Shown in pieces: positions 28,123 to 36,986 of a stretch of 64,000 bases of DNA. The position numbers and the translations under genes were made by a program. This stretch comes from Chryseobacterium viscerum (GTDB lineage Bacteria > Bacteroidota > Bacteroidia > Flavobacteriales > Weeksellaceae). The stretch covers positions 124,001 through 188,000 of the forward strand of contig NZ_JAPDFT010000001.1 of the NCBI RefSeq assembly GCF_025949665.1, in the 5' to 3' direction. A model generated the notes under the pieces. The model made no database searches and was not told the origin of the DNA. It saw only the letters and a program-made list of their open reading frames with translations. Position 1 is the stretch's first letter. Every line of letters starts with the position of its first letter.

Positions 28123-29010
28123 TTAGTTGTTTCCGTTTTCCCATTTCACCTCTTCTCCCTGTGGGGCTGCGCCGCCTTGTGCTGTTGTAATAGGAGCGGT
28201 TTCCTGGTTGATATGATAAATGTAAGCGGCAATCTTTTCGGCATCTCTTCCTGTGATGGTTCCTTCCTTGATGAAAGGTCTCATGGTAGGATTATTTGGA
28301 GATCCGTTTTCAAGCATCCAGAATACATTTTTAAATAGGCTTTTTTCTTTCATGTTGATCCAGTGTGTATCAGTAAGGTTCGGACCTATACCTCCTTTTC
28401 CTCCGTCTCCATGGCAGGTAACACAATTTGTTTTGAACAGTTCCTGGCCTTCCGCAATGTTATCAGCACTGTATTTTGCAGATTCCAGATTGATCTGAGG
28501 TGCAGTTTTTTCATACTCTTCAATAGATGCCAACATGGTTTTGGCTTCTTTGGTATACTCTGCTTCCGGATGGGCATAATCTGTGAAAGAAAAGGCAAAC
28601 AGATAAACGGCACAGAAGATACATCCGAACCAGAACAGGCCAATCCACCATTTCGGAAGCGAGTTGTCAAGCTCTGTAATTCCATCAAAACCATGGTCGA
28701 TAAGAATATCTTTTTCTTCCGTAGCAGTTTGTTTTTTGAAAGCGGAATTCCATAATTTTTGATAATACGGAACTTTTTTCTCTTCCAGATATTGTTTTTT
28801 TTCTTCCTCGGATAATCTGCTGAAGCTTTGATTTTCTACCAGATCTCCAATAGAGTTCATGATCAGCAGCAGAATCGTAGCGATTAATATCAGTGCCCAG
28901 AAAAAAGGAGAAGAAAAATATCCTGAATCACTGGCGAACATTTCAAAGGCCATGATCGTTAAACCTATCGTTGCTGCGATATATATTGAAATTGGGGTTC
29001 TCGTTTTCAT
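28123..29010 (-). CDS. ccoP: cbb3-type cytochrome c oxidase subunit III (monoheme CcoP)
   Basis: CcoP passes electrons from soluble cytochromes to the catalytic subunit of the high-affinity cbb3 oxidase. The 295 residues have two N-terminal membrane segments. Then comes the FixP_N-type segment LPKWWIGLFWFGCIFCAVYLF (about 120-140) and a single c-type heme site, CVTCH at residues 196-200, with a distal Met in a cytochrome c domain. Proteobacterial CcoP has two heme sites; this one has only one, as in many Bacteroidota. It starts 19 bp after ccoNO, with no ccoQ between them. Confidence 0.93.
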   Translation of the reverse strand: MKTRTPISIYIAATIGLTIMAFEMFASDSGYFSSPFFWALILIATILLLIMNSIGDLVENQSFSRLSEEEKKQYLEEKKVPYYQKLWNSAFKKQTATEEKDILIDHGFDGITELDNSLPKWWIGLFWFGCIFCAVYLFAFSFTDYAHPEAEYTKEAKTMLASIEEYEKTAPQINLESAKYSADNIAEGQELFKTNCVTCHGDGGKGGIGPNLTDTHWINMKEKSLFKNVFWMLENGSPNNPTMRPFIKEGTITGRDAEKIAAYIYHINQETAPITTAQGGAAPQGEEVKWENGNN

Positions 29011-29029
29011 TGCAATTCAATTTTAAATG

Positions 29030-31309
29030 TTACTTTATGCTGGCTGTTTGTACCTGTGTTGTTTTAATATCCGTACCTAGTCTCTGGAGGTAAGCGATCA
29101 TAGCTACAATTTCTCTCTGTTCAAGCGGTACATACGCAGTTCCTTTTGCCGTTTTTTCTTTTACCATCTGATCTTTTACATCTGTTGCTTCAGCATAAAT
29201 TCTCTGTACAATTGCTTTTGACTGGTTATCTGCCCATTGGTTGGCTGAATCTATCTGTGCTTTTGTGTAAGGAACATCGAAAGCATTTTTCATCAGTTTC
29301 ATTTTATCCACCATCTGATCGCGGTCCAGTTTATTGGTGATCAGCCATGGGAAACGAGGCATGATAGAACCGGCAGATGTAATCCTTGGGTTGTACATAT
29401 GTTTGAAGTGCCATGAATCCGGGTTTCTTCCTCCTTCTCTGTGAAGATCCGGTCCTGTTCTTTTAGATCCCCATAAAAAAGGTCTGTCATAAATAAATTC
29501 TCCGGCTTTGGAATACTGTCCGTTTTTTCCTTCAAATCTTACCACTTCATCACGGAAAGGTCTGATCATCTGAGAGTGGCATGAATTACATCCTTCACGA
29601 ATATAAAGATCTCTGCCTTCCAGTTCCAACGGTGTATAGGGTTTTACTGCTGTGATCGTAGGAACGCTTTGCTTCAGTGACAATGTCGGAACAATTTCCA
29701 CCAATCCACCAATTGCTATCGTGATAAAAGCTAATATAGAAAGGAGAGTAGGAGTTCTTTCCAACCATAAGTGTACACCTTCACCTTCTTTTCTTGAAGT
29801 ACCGATGTTGGCCAATGCAGGAGCTTCTGCAGGAACCTCTTTCTGGAATGAACCGGCTTTAACAGTTTTGATAACGTTGATGACCATCAAAATGGCTCCG
29901 GACAGATAAAGAACACCTCCTAAGAATCTCATTTTAAAGTAAGGAATGATCGCAGTAACGGTATCCAGCCAGTTTTTCCACAATAATGTTCCGTCCGGAT
30001 TGAACTGTTTCCACATTAATCCCTGTGTGAATCCTGAAATATACATAGGAACGGCATAGAAGATAATTCCTAATGTTCCCAGCCAGAAGTGCCAGTTGGC
30101 CAGTTTTTTAGACCAAAGAGACGTTCTCCACATGATCGGAACCAGATAATATACTACCCCGAATGCCATGAAACCATTCCATCCAAGAGCTCCTAAATGT
30201 ACGTGACCGATAACCCAGTCTGTAAAGTGACCAATTTTATTTAATGATTTTGTTGCCAATAAAGGTCCTTCAAAAGTAGCCATACCATAACAGGTAATAG
30301 CAACTACAAAGAATTTCAGAATCGGATTTTCTCTTACTTTATCCCACGCTCCTCTCAGAGTAAGAAGACCATTCAACATTCCTCCCCATGATGGTGCAAT
30401 AAGCATGATAGAGAATCCTGTTCCTACAGCCTGAGCCCAGGCAGGTAAAGCTGTATATTGCAGGTGGTGAGGCCCGGCCCAAAGGTATACGAAGATCAGC
30501 GACCAGAAGTGAATAATGGATAATTTGTATGAGAATACCGGTCGCTGAGCTGCTTTTGGCATAAAGTAATACATCAGACCTAATACAGGGGTGGTTAAAA
30601 CAAATGCTACCGCATTGTGCCCATACCACCATTGTACTAATGCATCTTTTACACCTGCATATACAGAATAAGATTTCCAGCTTGTGAAAGATAATGGAAC
30701 TTCAAGGTTATTGAAGATGTGAAGCATTGCTACAGCAATCCAGGTTGCAATGTAGAACCAGATGGCTACATATAAATGTCTCACTCTTCTCTTGGCTATA
30801 GTTCCAAACATATTGATCCCGAAGACGATCCATGAGAATGCAATTAAAATATCAATAGGCCATTCATGTTCAGCGTATTCTTTAGATGTATTGATTCCCA
30901 TAAGGAATGTGATCACTACACTGATAATCATAATCTGCCATGACCAGAAATGGATCCATGAAAGTGTATCACTATACATTCTGGTTTTAAGAAGTCTTTG
31001 CATACTGTAGTAAGCACCACAGAAAAAGGAATTACATACGAAAGCAAAAATTACAGCACTGGTATGAAGCATTCTGATTCTTCCGAAGCCCATTGCTCCC
31101 TGAGTATTGATCAGTCCCTGAATATTGCCCGAAGCTAAGCTTTTAATAGTTGTATCATCCGTACCGAATAAAAATTCAGGTAATTCTGGATAAAAAAGCA
31201 TCAATGCAGCTGTAAGTCCCAGCAGAAATCCCACAAGTCCAAATGCGATAGTCGCATAGAGGAATGCTCTGACAATATTATTGTCATAATTAAATTTTTG
31301 CGTCTCCAT
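29030..31309 (-). CDS. ccoNO: cbb3-type cytochrome c oxidase, fused subunits I and II (CcoN-CcoO)
   Basis: Catalytic core of the cbb3 oxidase, reducing oxygen at low concentrations. About residues 1-480 are CcoN: multiple membrane helices with heme and copper ligand histidines in LHTSAVIF, WYGHNAVAF, GPHHLQY and GHVHLGALGW. From about 530 the chain continues as CcoO, with heme-binding CNSCH at residues 574-578 and GPDLHREGGR. In most proteobacteria these are two proteins. The ATG at 31309 gives METQKFNY; an in-frame TTG at 31318 is less likely. No ccoS, ccoG, ccoH or ccoI is nearby. Confidence 0.95.
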   Translation of the reverse strand: METQKFNYDNNIVRAFLYATIAFGLVGFLLGLTAALMLFYPELPEFLFGTDDTTIKSLASGNIQGLINTQGAMGFGRIRMLHTSAVIFAFVCNSFFCGAYYSMQRLLKTRMYSDTLSWIHFWSWQIMIISVVITFLMGINTSKEYAEHEWPIDILIAFSWIVFGINMFGTIAKRRVRHLYVAIWFYIATWIAVAMLHIFNNLEVPLSFTSWKSYSVYAGVKDALVQWWYGHNAVAFVLTTPVLGLMYYFMPKAAQRPVFSYKLSIIHFWSLIFVYLWAGPHHLQYTALPAWAQAVGTGFSIMLIAPSWGGMLNGLLTLRGAWDKVRENPILKFFVVAITCYGMATFEGPLLATKSLNKIGHFTDWVIGHVHLGALGWNGFMAFGVVYYLVPIMWRTSLWSKKLANWHFWLGTLGIIFYAVPMYISGFTQGLMWKQFNPDGTLLWKNWLDTVTAIIPYFKMRFLGGVLYLSGAILMVINVIKTVKAGSFQKEVPAEAPALANIGTSRKEGEGVHLWLERTPTLLSILAFITIAIGGLVEIVPTLSLKQSVPTITAVKPYTPLELEGRDLYIREGCNSCHSQMIRPFRDEVVRFEGKNGQYSKAGEFIYDRPFLWGSKRTGPDLHREGGRNPDSWHFKHMYNPRITSAGSIMPRFPWLITNKLDRDQMVDKMKLMKNAFDVPYTKAQIDSANQWADNQSKAIVQRIYAEATDVKDQMVKEKTAKGTAYVPLEQREIVAMIAYLQRLGTDIKTTQVQTASIK

Positions 31310-31429
31310 AAATTCCAATAGTGTTTACCGAAGTGATATTTTCTCTGAAAAAAGGCTTATTTTTGACTCTTTTCTATGTTGAAAATAAATATCATGTAAC
31401 GTGTATAATGTTTTGCCAAAGGTATTTAT

Positions 31430-31437
31430 TAACTTTG
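31430..31437 (+). promoter_or_regulatory. Putative -7 element of the XRE gene
   Basis: TAACTTTG matches TAnnTTTG, 57 bp before the ATG at 31494. The nearest TTG upstream is only 14 bp away, shorter than usual. Confidence 0.35.
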
Positions 31438-31493
31438 TTAGAGGCTATTAGATAATCTTCTAAAATATACCGAAAACTACTAAAACAAAAACG

Positions 31494-31787
31494 ATGAAAG
31501 TATGTGGACAAAATATCAGGAAAATCCGTAGGAGTAAAGACCTTACGCAAGAATACATGGCTTTTGAAATGGGAATCTCCCAGAAAGCTTATTCCGATAT
31601 TGAGAACTCCAAGGTAAAAATCAATCTGGAGATACTGACTAAAATATCTGATATTTTAGACATCAAACCATCAGATATCTGCAGTATTTCGCATAAATGT
31701 GGAATAGATGTATATGAAGATAAATATCAGGATCTTTTGGAGTATATGAAAAAGAATAATATTTCAATTCCAAAAGAGTTTTTATAA
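31494..31787 (+). CDS. XRE-family HTH transcriptional regulator
   Basis: A 97-residue Cro/CI-type DNA-binding protein. The helix-turn-helix spans about residues 5-60 (GQNIRKIRRSKDLTQEYMAFEMGISQKAYSDIENSK, with the recognition helix in the second half). A short tail with an acidic and a basic patch ends the protein, and there is no sensor domain. It is divergent from ccoNO, sharing a 184-bp intergenic region, so it might regulate the oxidase. That is only positional. A terminator follows. Confidence 0.85.
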   Translation: MKVCGQNIRKIRRSKDLTQEYMAFEMGISQKAYSDIENSKVKINLEILTKISDILDIKPSDICSISHKCGIDVYEDKYQDLLEYMKKNNISIPKEFL

Positions 31788-31835
31788 ACTATAAGGGTTT
31801 TTATATTTACATTCAATGTTAACAATCATAAAATA

Positions 31836-31873
31836 ATGATCTTCTTCAGCCACCGAAGAAGATCATATTTTTT
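31836..31873 (+). terminator. Terminator after XRE gene
   Basis: ATGATCTTCTTC / GAAGAAGATCAT, a perfect 12-bp stem with a 7-base loop, followed by eight T residues. Confidence 0.9.
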
Positions 31874-32046
31874 TGTTCAAAAAAAGAGTTGTGTTTCTAG
31901 TATACCTGATGATCATGACATTGATGAGGGAACAAGTATTGGATTTTCAAATTTATTATAATCAATAAGTTATTAATAAATAATTATGTAGAAAAAAATT
32001 CACATAATTGTGGATAAATATTTACAATTAATTTAATTTTCTATAA

Positions 32047-32054
32047 TATATTTG
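32047..32054 (+). promoter_or_regulatory. Putative -7 element of the sensor kinase operon
   Basis: TATATTTG matches TAnnTTTG, 27 bp before the ATG at 32081. No -33 TTG at a suitable distance. Confidence 0.4.
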
Positions 32055-32080
32055 TCATAAATATAACGCTAGCCCACTGA

Positions 32081-35053
32081 ATGAAGCTTCTTTACTTTAT
32101 TTCACTTTTATTTTCTTTATGCATCTACGGGCAAAGCTATACCACCCAATGGTATAACATGGATAACGGCCTGCCTCAAAACAGTATCAAAGACATCGTA
32201 AAAGATAAATATGGATTCATCTGGCTGTCCATGGAAGGCAGAATTCTGAGATACGACGGGAGTAACTTTGTACAGTATAATAATTTTAAGCTTAAAAATT
32301 TAAGTTTTGGAGATTTCTATGGGAACATAAAGAAAGACAGTATTTCCGTTTTCAATATTTCTGAAAAAAAAGTTCTTCTGATTTCCCGCCGCCAACCGGA
32401 TGTTATAGCTGCTAATAATACATTTGAATATGGAGGTGCTTTGAAAAGTAAGATCTATAAAAGAATTGTAAGGAATAATTTCACGGTCAGGTATCTTTCT
32501 TATTATATAAACTCCTATTATATTCAGTTGAATGAGGGAGCCTATTACTTTGAAGATAATAATGTTGTTTACGTTGATAAAAAAAGCAGGAAAAGGACTA
32601 CCGTTGCTGTCGGGTTTTCTTATGACCGGTTAAAAAAAATGTTTGTTCACGGTGAATATGTACTCATCAGTGATCCGGCCAGAAAGAAAATAATCCAATT
32701 GTACAGAGGAACATTGTCAGAGATAGAAGCTCCTGCTGTCTATACTGACCCTGAAACCAGAATGTACTGGCAGCAAATTTCCGGACAGGTTTTTATGATT
32801 CACGAGGGTAAAATATACAGAAGTGAATTTTCAGGAGGTAAACTAACACTCACTTTTTTATTAGAATACAAGGATATTGATAAAGATATCTCAGGGGCTA
32901 TGTTTTATGATGAAGCTGCCAGAAAACTATATATCGGAAGTTCTATTAATGGACTGAAGATTCTGAGTTTATCAGATTTTTCGGTTTCCAGGAAAAATTT
33001 GTCTTATCAGGATGAGGTCTGCTATGCGGCAATTTCTTACGGGGATAATTCTGTTTTGACACAGGAAGGAATAAAATATTCCCGTAATACTTCAGAAAGA
33101 TTATTTTTTGCCCCTCAGTCCTATGATAAGAGATATATAATTGAAGATAATGCGGGAAATCTTATATATCGGGAAAATAATTCTATCCACATAAGGTATA
33201 AAAATACTGGATTTACAAAATATGATTCCATTTCTTTTAAAGATAAAGGGATTGACGGGCTTTATAAAAACGGGGATCTTTATACTGTATCTGTCATAGA
33301 TAGAAATCAGTTTTATCTGTATCTCTTTAGTCATGATAATTTTAAGAGAGTTGAAAGAATTATTCCATGTGAAGATAATATATATACTGTTTTCAGATAT
33401 AATAAAGATCTTCTTTATCTGGGAAGCAGTGGAGGAATTTATGTATACTCCCTTACGCTGAAAAGGATGATAAAGCAGATTGGAAAAGGTCTACCTGTAA
33501 AACAAATTATCAGGACAAAAGAGGGCAATGTCTGGTTTACGACTTACAATAGAGGGATTTTTTTAATAAGAAACCAAAAAGCAATTAAAATTCCATCCGA
33601 TAAAAATGATTTTCTGGCCAGTGCCCATTATCTGTTGGAAGACCAGCATTCCAATTTATGGATCTCTTCTGATAACGGATTGTTTAAAGTCAATAAAAAT
33701 ACTCTTCTGCAGTACATGAAAACCATGGAGGGAGTGATCACTTATTATCGTTATACTAAAAAACAAGGTCTTTTAAATAACGAATTCAACGGAAGTGCCA
33801 ATCCCTGCGCTCATGAGCTTAAAGATGGACAATTTGTATTTCCGTCCATGGAAGGGTTTGTGTTTTTTAATCCAGAAGATGTTAAAACTTATTATCCAGG
33901 GTCTCAGGATGTTTATCTGGAAAGAGCAAGAGTAAAAGGGAAAATGATTCCGCTGAAAGACAAACTTTTTCTAGAATGTGGTTATAAAAATGCAGAAGTT
34001 TATATCGATATTCCTTACTATTCTGACCTGGAAAATATCTATCTGCAGGCTAAGCTTTCAGGCAGTGAGGATAGCCCATGGATTAATATTAAAAGTGATA
34101 AAACATTTAGGCTGGCCAATATGGACCCCGGAAATTATACTCTTTGGGTTCGGTTTTTATCTTCGGAAACCGGAAAATTCATTTATAAAACAATTCCCGT
34201 AGAAGTGGAAGCCTATTTTTATCAGACTCTTCTTTTTAAGATCCTGATTGCCGGTATTGCTATTTTCATCGTTTTGGTAATTGTACAGATGAGAACCAAT
34301 TTTTTAAGATTGAAAAATAAAGTTCTGAAAAATACACTTGTGCATAAGGATAAAGAGCTGCTGGAAACCAATAATAAACTGAAAAATGAATCTGATTATC
34401 AAAAAAAGCTAGTGGAAAGTATAAGCCATGATATTACCACACCCGTTAAGTTTATTGCCCTTCTTTCTCAGGAACTTAATCAGTCGGTAGATCTAAAGAC
34501 TCAGAAAAAATATTTTGACAGCATTTACAAAACCTCGGAACAGTTGTATAAATTTACATTAAGCCTAAAAGAATATACAGAACTGTATAAGCAAGGAAAT
34601 ACAACAGATGAAGAATGTTCAATCTATGATCTTATTGAAACTAAAAGACTGTTGTTTGAAGAAATAGCAGCGAGAAAAAATACATTTATATACAATTTTT
34701 GTGATCACCAACTGAAGAGCAGGCTTAATAAAAATATTCTCCTTGCAGTTTTTCATAATATCCTTGATAATGCAGTGAAAAATACTTCAGATGGGAAAAT
34801 TACGATTACATCGGCCTCTACGGAATCACATATAGAAATCAGTATTACAGATACCGGTAGCGGGATGTCTGATGAACAACGGATTTATTATTCCGAACTT
34901 TTTAAGAAAAAAGGCAGCGAACATATGACTTTTAAAAATTATGGATTAGGCCTTCACATGGTTGTTCAGCTGATGATGAAAATCAATTCCGAAATGGCCT
35001 TTCATAAAAATACTCCTAAAGGAACCATCATTAAAATCCTTATTAAAATATGA
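32081..35053 (+). CDS. Propeller-type sensor histidine kinase
   Basis: A 990-residue membrane kinase. Signal peptide 1-17 (ending YGQ). A periplasmic two-component-regulator propeller follows, with repeats such as NGLPQNSIKDIVKDKYGFIW and EDQHSNLWISSDNGLFK, then a Y_Y_Y-type beta sandwich (about 620-705). One membrane helix lies at about 715-737, then a coiled coil and the kinase core: phospho-acceptor His783 in SISHDITTPVKF, N-box LDNAVKN and G-boxes DTGSGMS and YGLGLHMV. Unlike hybrid kinases of this class it has no fused receiver or AraC domain. The response regulator overlaps its stop by 4 bp (ATGA). The signal is unknown. Confidence 0.93.
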   Translation: MKLLYFISLLFSLCIYGQSYTTQWYNMDNGLPQNSIKDIVKDKYGFIWLSMEGRILRYDGSNFVQYNNFKLKNLSFGDFYGNIKKDSISVFNISEKKVLLISRRQPDVIAANNTFEYGGALKSKIYKRIVRNNFTVRYLSYYINSYYIQLNEGAYYFEDNNVVYVDKKSRKRTTVAVGFSYDRLKKMFVHGEYVLISDPARKKIIQLYRGTLSEIEAPAVYTDPETRMYWQQISGQVFMIHEGKIYRSEFSGGKLTLTFLLEYKDIDKDISGAMFYDEAARKLYIGSSINGLKILSLSDFSVSRKNLSYQDEVCYAAISYGDNSVLTQEGIKYSRNTSERLFFAPQSYDKRYIIEDNAGNLIYRENNSIHIRYKNTGFTKYDSISFKDKGIDGLYKNGDLYTVSVIDRNQFYLYLFSHDNFKRVERIIPCEDNIYTVFRYNKDLLYLGSSGGIYVYSLTLKRMIKQIGKGLPVKQIIRTKEGNVWFTTYNRGIFLIRNQKAIKIPSDKNDFLASAHYLLEDQHSNLWISSDNGLFKVNKNTLLQYMKTMEGVITYYRYTKKQGLLNNEFNGSANPCAHELKDGQFVFPSMEGFVFFNPEDVKTYYPGSQDVYLERARVKGKMIPLKDKLFLECGYKNAEVYIDIPYYSDLENIYLQAKLSGSEDSPWINIKSDKTFRLANMDPGNYTLWVRFLSSETGKFIYKTIPVEVEAYFYQTLLFKILIAGIAIFIVLVIVQMRTNFLRLKNKVLKNTLVHKDKELLETNNKLKNESDYQKKLVESISHDITTPVKFIALLSQELNQSVDLKTQKKYFDSIYKTSEQLYKFTLSLKEYTELYKQGNTTDEECSIYDLIETKRLLFEEIAARKNTFIYNFCDHQLKSRLNKNILLAVFHNILDNAVKNTSDGKITITSASTESHIEISITDTGSGMSDEQRIYYSELFKKKGSEHMTFKNYGLGLHMVVQLMMKINSEMAFHKNTPKGTIIKILIKI

Positions 35054-35664
35054 CAAAAAAAATACTCATTGCAGATGACCATCATGTGGTAAGAATCGGG
35101 ACAGCTATGATCCTGGAGAAAAATTTTAATCATTTTGAAGTCGATTTTGCAGAGACCTATGGAGAAGCAAAAAAGAAAATTGAATCTGAAAAATATGACC
35201 TCGTTATTCTGGATATTGAACTTCCGGGAAGCATTTTCAAATCTATGGTCAAAGAGATCAAAACTATCTCTGAAAATACTCTTATCTTAATATTTACATC
35301 CTACAAAGAAAATATTGCACTGCAGTATATTGAAGAAGGAGCGAATGGTTTTTTGAATAAGCAGAGTGATCCGGAAAATTTTGTCAAAGCAGTTGAATCT
35401 GTCTTTAAAGAAGGTTTTTATTATACTCCGGAGATCATGCATGAAATACTGAAAGGAAATAAAAAGAAAAAAGCAGTAGATGATTTATCAGAGAGAGAAT
35501 TGCAGGTTTTTAATCTTTTAGCCAAAGGAAACGGAAATCTTGAAATAGCAAATGCCCTTAATATTGAAGAATCTACGGTGGGTACCTACAAAAGAAGGGT
35601 CTATCAGAAACTGAAGATTACCAATTTGGTTGAATTACTTGATATTTATAAAGAAATACATTAA
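35050..35664 (+). CDS. NarL/FixJ-type response regulator
   Basis: A 204-residue response regulator. The N-terminal receiver has the acidic pocket Asp9-Asp10 (IADDHHVVR), phospho-acceptor Asp55 in LVILDIELPG and the conserved Lys in FLNKQSD. The C-terminal LuxR-type HTH (about 138-200) has LSERELQVFNLLAKG and STVGTYKRRVYQKL. It begins within the stop of the kinase gene (ATGA overlap), so the two are a coupled pair. The next plus-strand gene, a secreted C1q-like protein, is a plausible target by position. Confidence 0.95.
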   Translation: MTKKILIADDHHVVRIGTAMILEKNFNHFEVDFAETYGEAKKKIESEKYDLVILDIELPGSIFKSMVKEIKTISENTLILIFTSYKENIALQYIEEGANGFLNKQSDPENFVKAVESVFKEGFYYTPEIMHEILKGNKKKKAVDDLSERELQVFNLLAKGNGNLEIANALNIEESTVGTYKRRVYQKLKITNLVELLDIYKEIH

Positions 35665-35840
35665 TGTCCCATCTGCTCTTGTCATAAAATCATTACAATT
35701 TTGTGGAAAAATGCGTACAGGATCTGTTCTTTATTTACTCATTTTTCGCAGTAGGTTCGTATTGTGAAAAATTCCATTAAATAACTGAAGGTAATGGATA
35801 TTATTCAGGCCCCCTTAGATTCTAAAATACGTATTTGTTT

Positions 35841-36785
35841 ATGAAAAAAAAGATGCTTTTCATGGCCTTATTGGCTGGTTTAAATGGTGTTCTGGTAAAA
35901 TCCCAGGTAGGTAATGTGGGGATTAATACTGCAAATCCCGGCAGTACCCTTACTGTTAATGGTTCATTTGCTGCCACTTACAAAACAATTGCTACAAGTG
36001 GTGTTGTAGGAGCCAATGATTACTATATTGCATATAACGGAACTGCTGATGGAACATTAACTTTACCGGCGGCCATCAGTGGTGCTGGTAATTTTGCCGG
36101 ACGTACTTATCACTTCAAAAATACCGGAGGGAAATTACTTACCGTTTCTGCCAATGGATCTGAATTGATTGATGATCAGAACGGAACCGGGCTGGGAGTT
36201 CCTTCCATTACGGTTCCTCCCGGATATTATGCATTTTTGGTTAGTAAAGGAACAGCTACCGGTACAACATGGGAACTGGTACTGGTTTCTAGCTCCAGCA
36301 GTATTCCTTCTGCAGAATCTACTTATCCGTTTTCTGCGGTGTCTACTACGAGCCGACAAATGTGTGATGCTACTGCCACTCCTTCTGATCCATGGATAAG
36401 GACGGCAATTACTTATCCTCAGGGTACGGTTCTTAATAAAGGAAATGTACTCAATACCTCTACAGGAGCTTTTAAAGCACCCAACGATGGATACTATGTG
36501 ATTCAGGGATCTACACAGTTTGACAATGGAAGTGTAGCAGGAAATCCGAATTTTACCTGGACGGTACTCTACCTGGTAAAAAACTATGCTCCTGGTAACG
36601 GAGGAAGTATATTAGTTCAATCTTATCAACCTACTGTAACAAGGGTTTTTGGTTCGAGTATTTCATGCATGGCATATCTTAGTGCAGGAGAAACGGTAAG
36701 TATGGCTTCTGTGGCAGGAGTATCTTCCGGTAACAAGTACGAGGTGGTGACAAGTACCATGTTCGGATACAAAATTGCAAATTAA
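35841..36785 (+). CDS. Secreted protein with one GINT module and a C1q-like C-terminal domain
   Basis: 314 residues from the ATG at 35841; an in-frame TTG six bases earlier is less likely. Signal peptide about 1-20 (ending VKSQ), then one NVGINTANPGSTLTVNG module like those in two further proteins of this window. The C-terminal half (about 165-314) has STGAFKAPNDGYYVIQG and, near the end, LSAGETVSMASVAG then FGYKI. That arrangement resembles the C1q/TNF jelly-roll fold (FxxPxxGxYxF... GD/ETV... FxGxxx). The fold is my inference from pattern. It follows the kinase-regulator pair by 176 bp. A surface or extracellular trimeric role is possible but unproven. Confidence 0.72.
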   Translation: MKKKMLFMALLAGLNGVLVKSQVGNVGINTANPGSTLTVNGSFAATYKTIATSGVVGANDYYIAYNGTADGTLTLPAAISGAGNFAGRTYHFKNTGGKLLTVSANGSELIDDQNGTGLGVPSITVPPGYYAFLVSKGTATGTTWELVLVSSSSSIPSAESTYPFSAVSTTSRQMCDATATPSDPWIRTAITYPQGTVLNKGNVLNTSTGAFKAPNDGYYVIQGSTQFDNGSVAGNPNFTWTVLYLVKNYAPGNGGSILVQSYQPTVTRVFGSSISCMAYLSAGETVSMASVAGVSSGNKYEVVTSTMFGYKIAN

Positions 36786-36803
36786 AATAATATTGATACT
36801 GTG

Positions 36804-36841
36804 AAAAGCGGCCTTGATTCAATAGATTAAGACCGCTTTTT
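36804..36841 (+). terminator. Terminator after C1q-like gene
   Basis: AAAAGCGG-c-CTT pairs with AAG-a-CCGCTTTT (one mismatch) around an AT loop, followed by T residues. Confidence 0.8.
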
Positions 36842-36986
36842 GTAATTATAATTTACATTTTACCAGCAAAGGTATAAATAGATAGGGGCTTTCCGGTTTG
36901 AAGAAGGGTGAATTGTCAATTTACCCCATGGAATGTGAATTTCTCTGAAAAGTTTTTATATATTTAGCGACCGAATAATTCATTCA

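Noticed and set aside
31319..31493. A CRP/FNR-type TTGAT-N4-ATCAA box before ccoNO
   Set aside because: I looked for it because cbb3 genes are often under FNR-type control, but no acceptable match was found.
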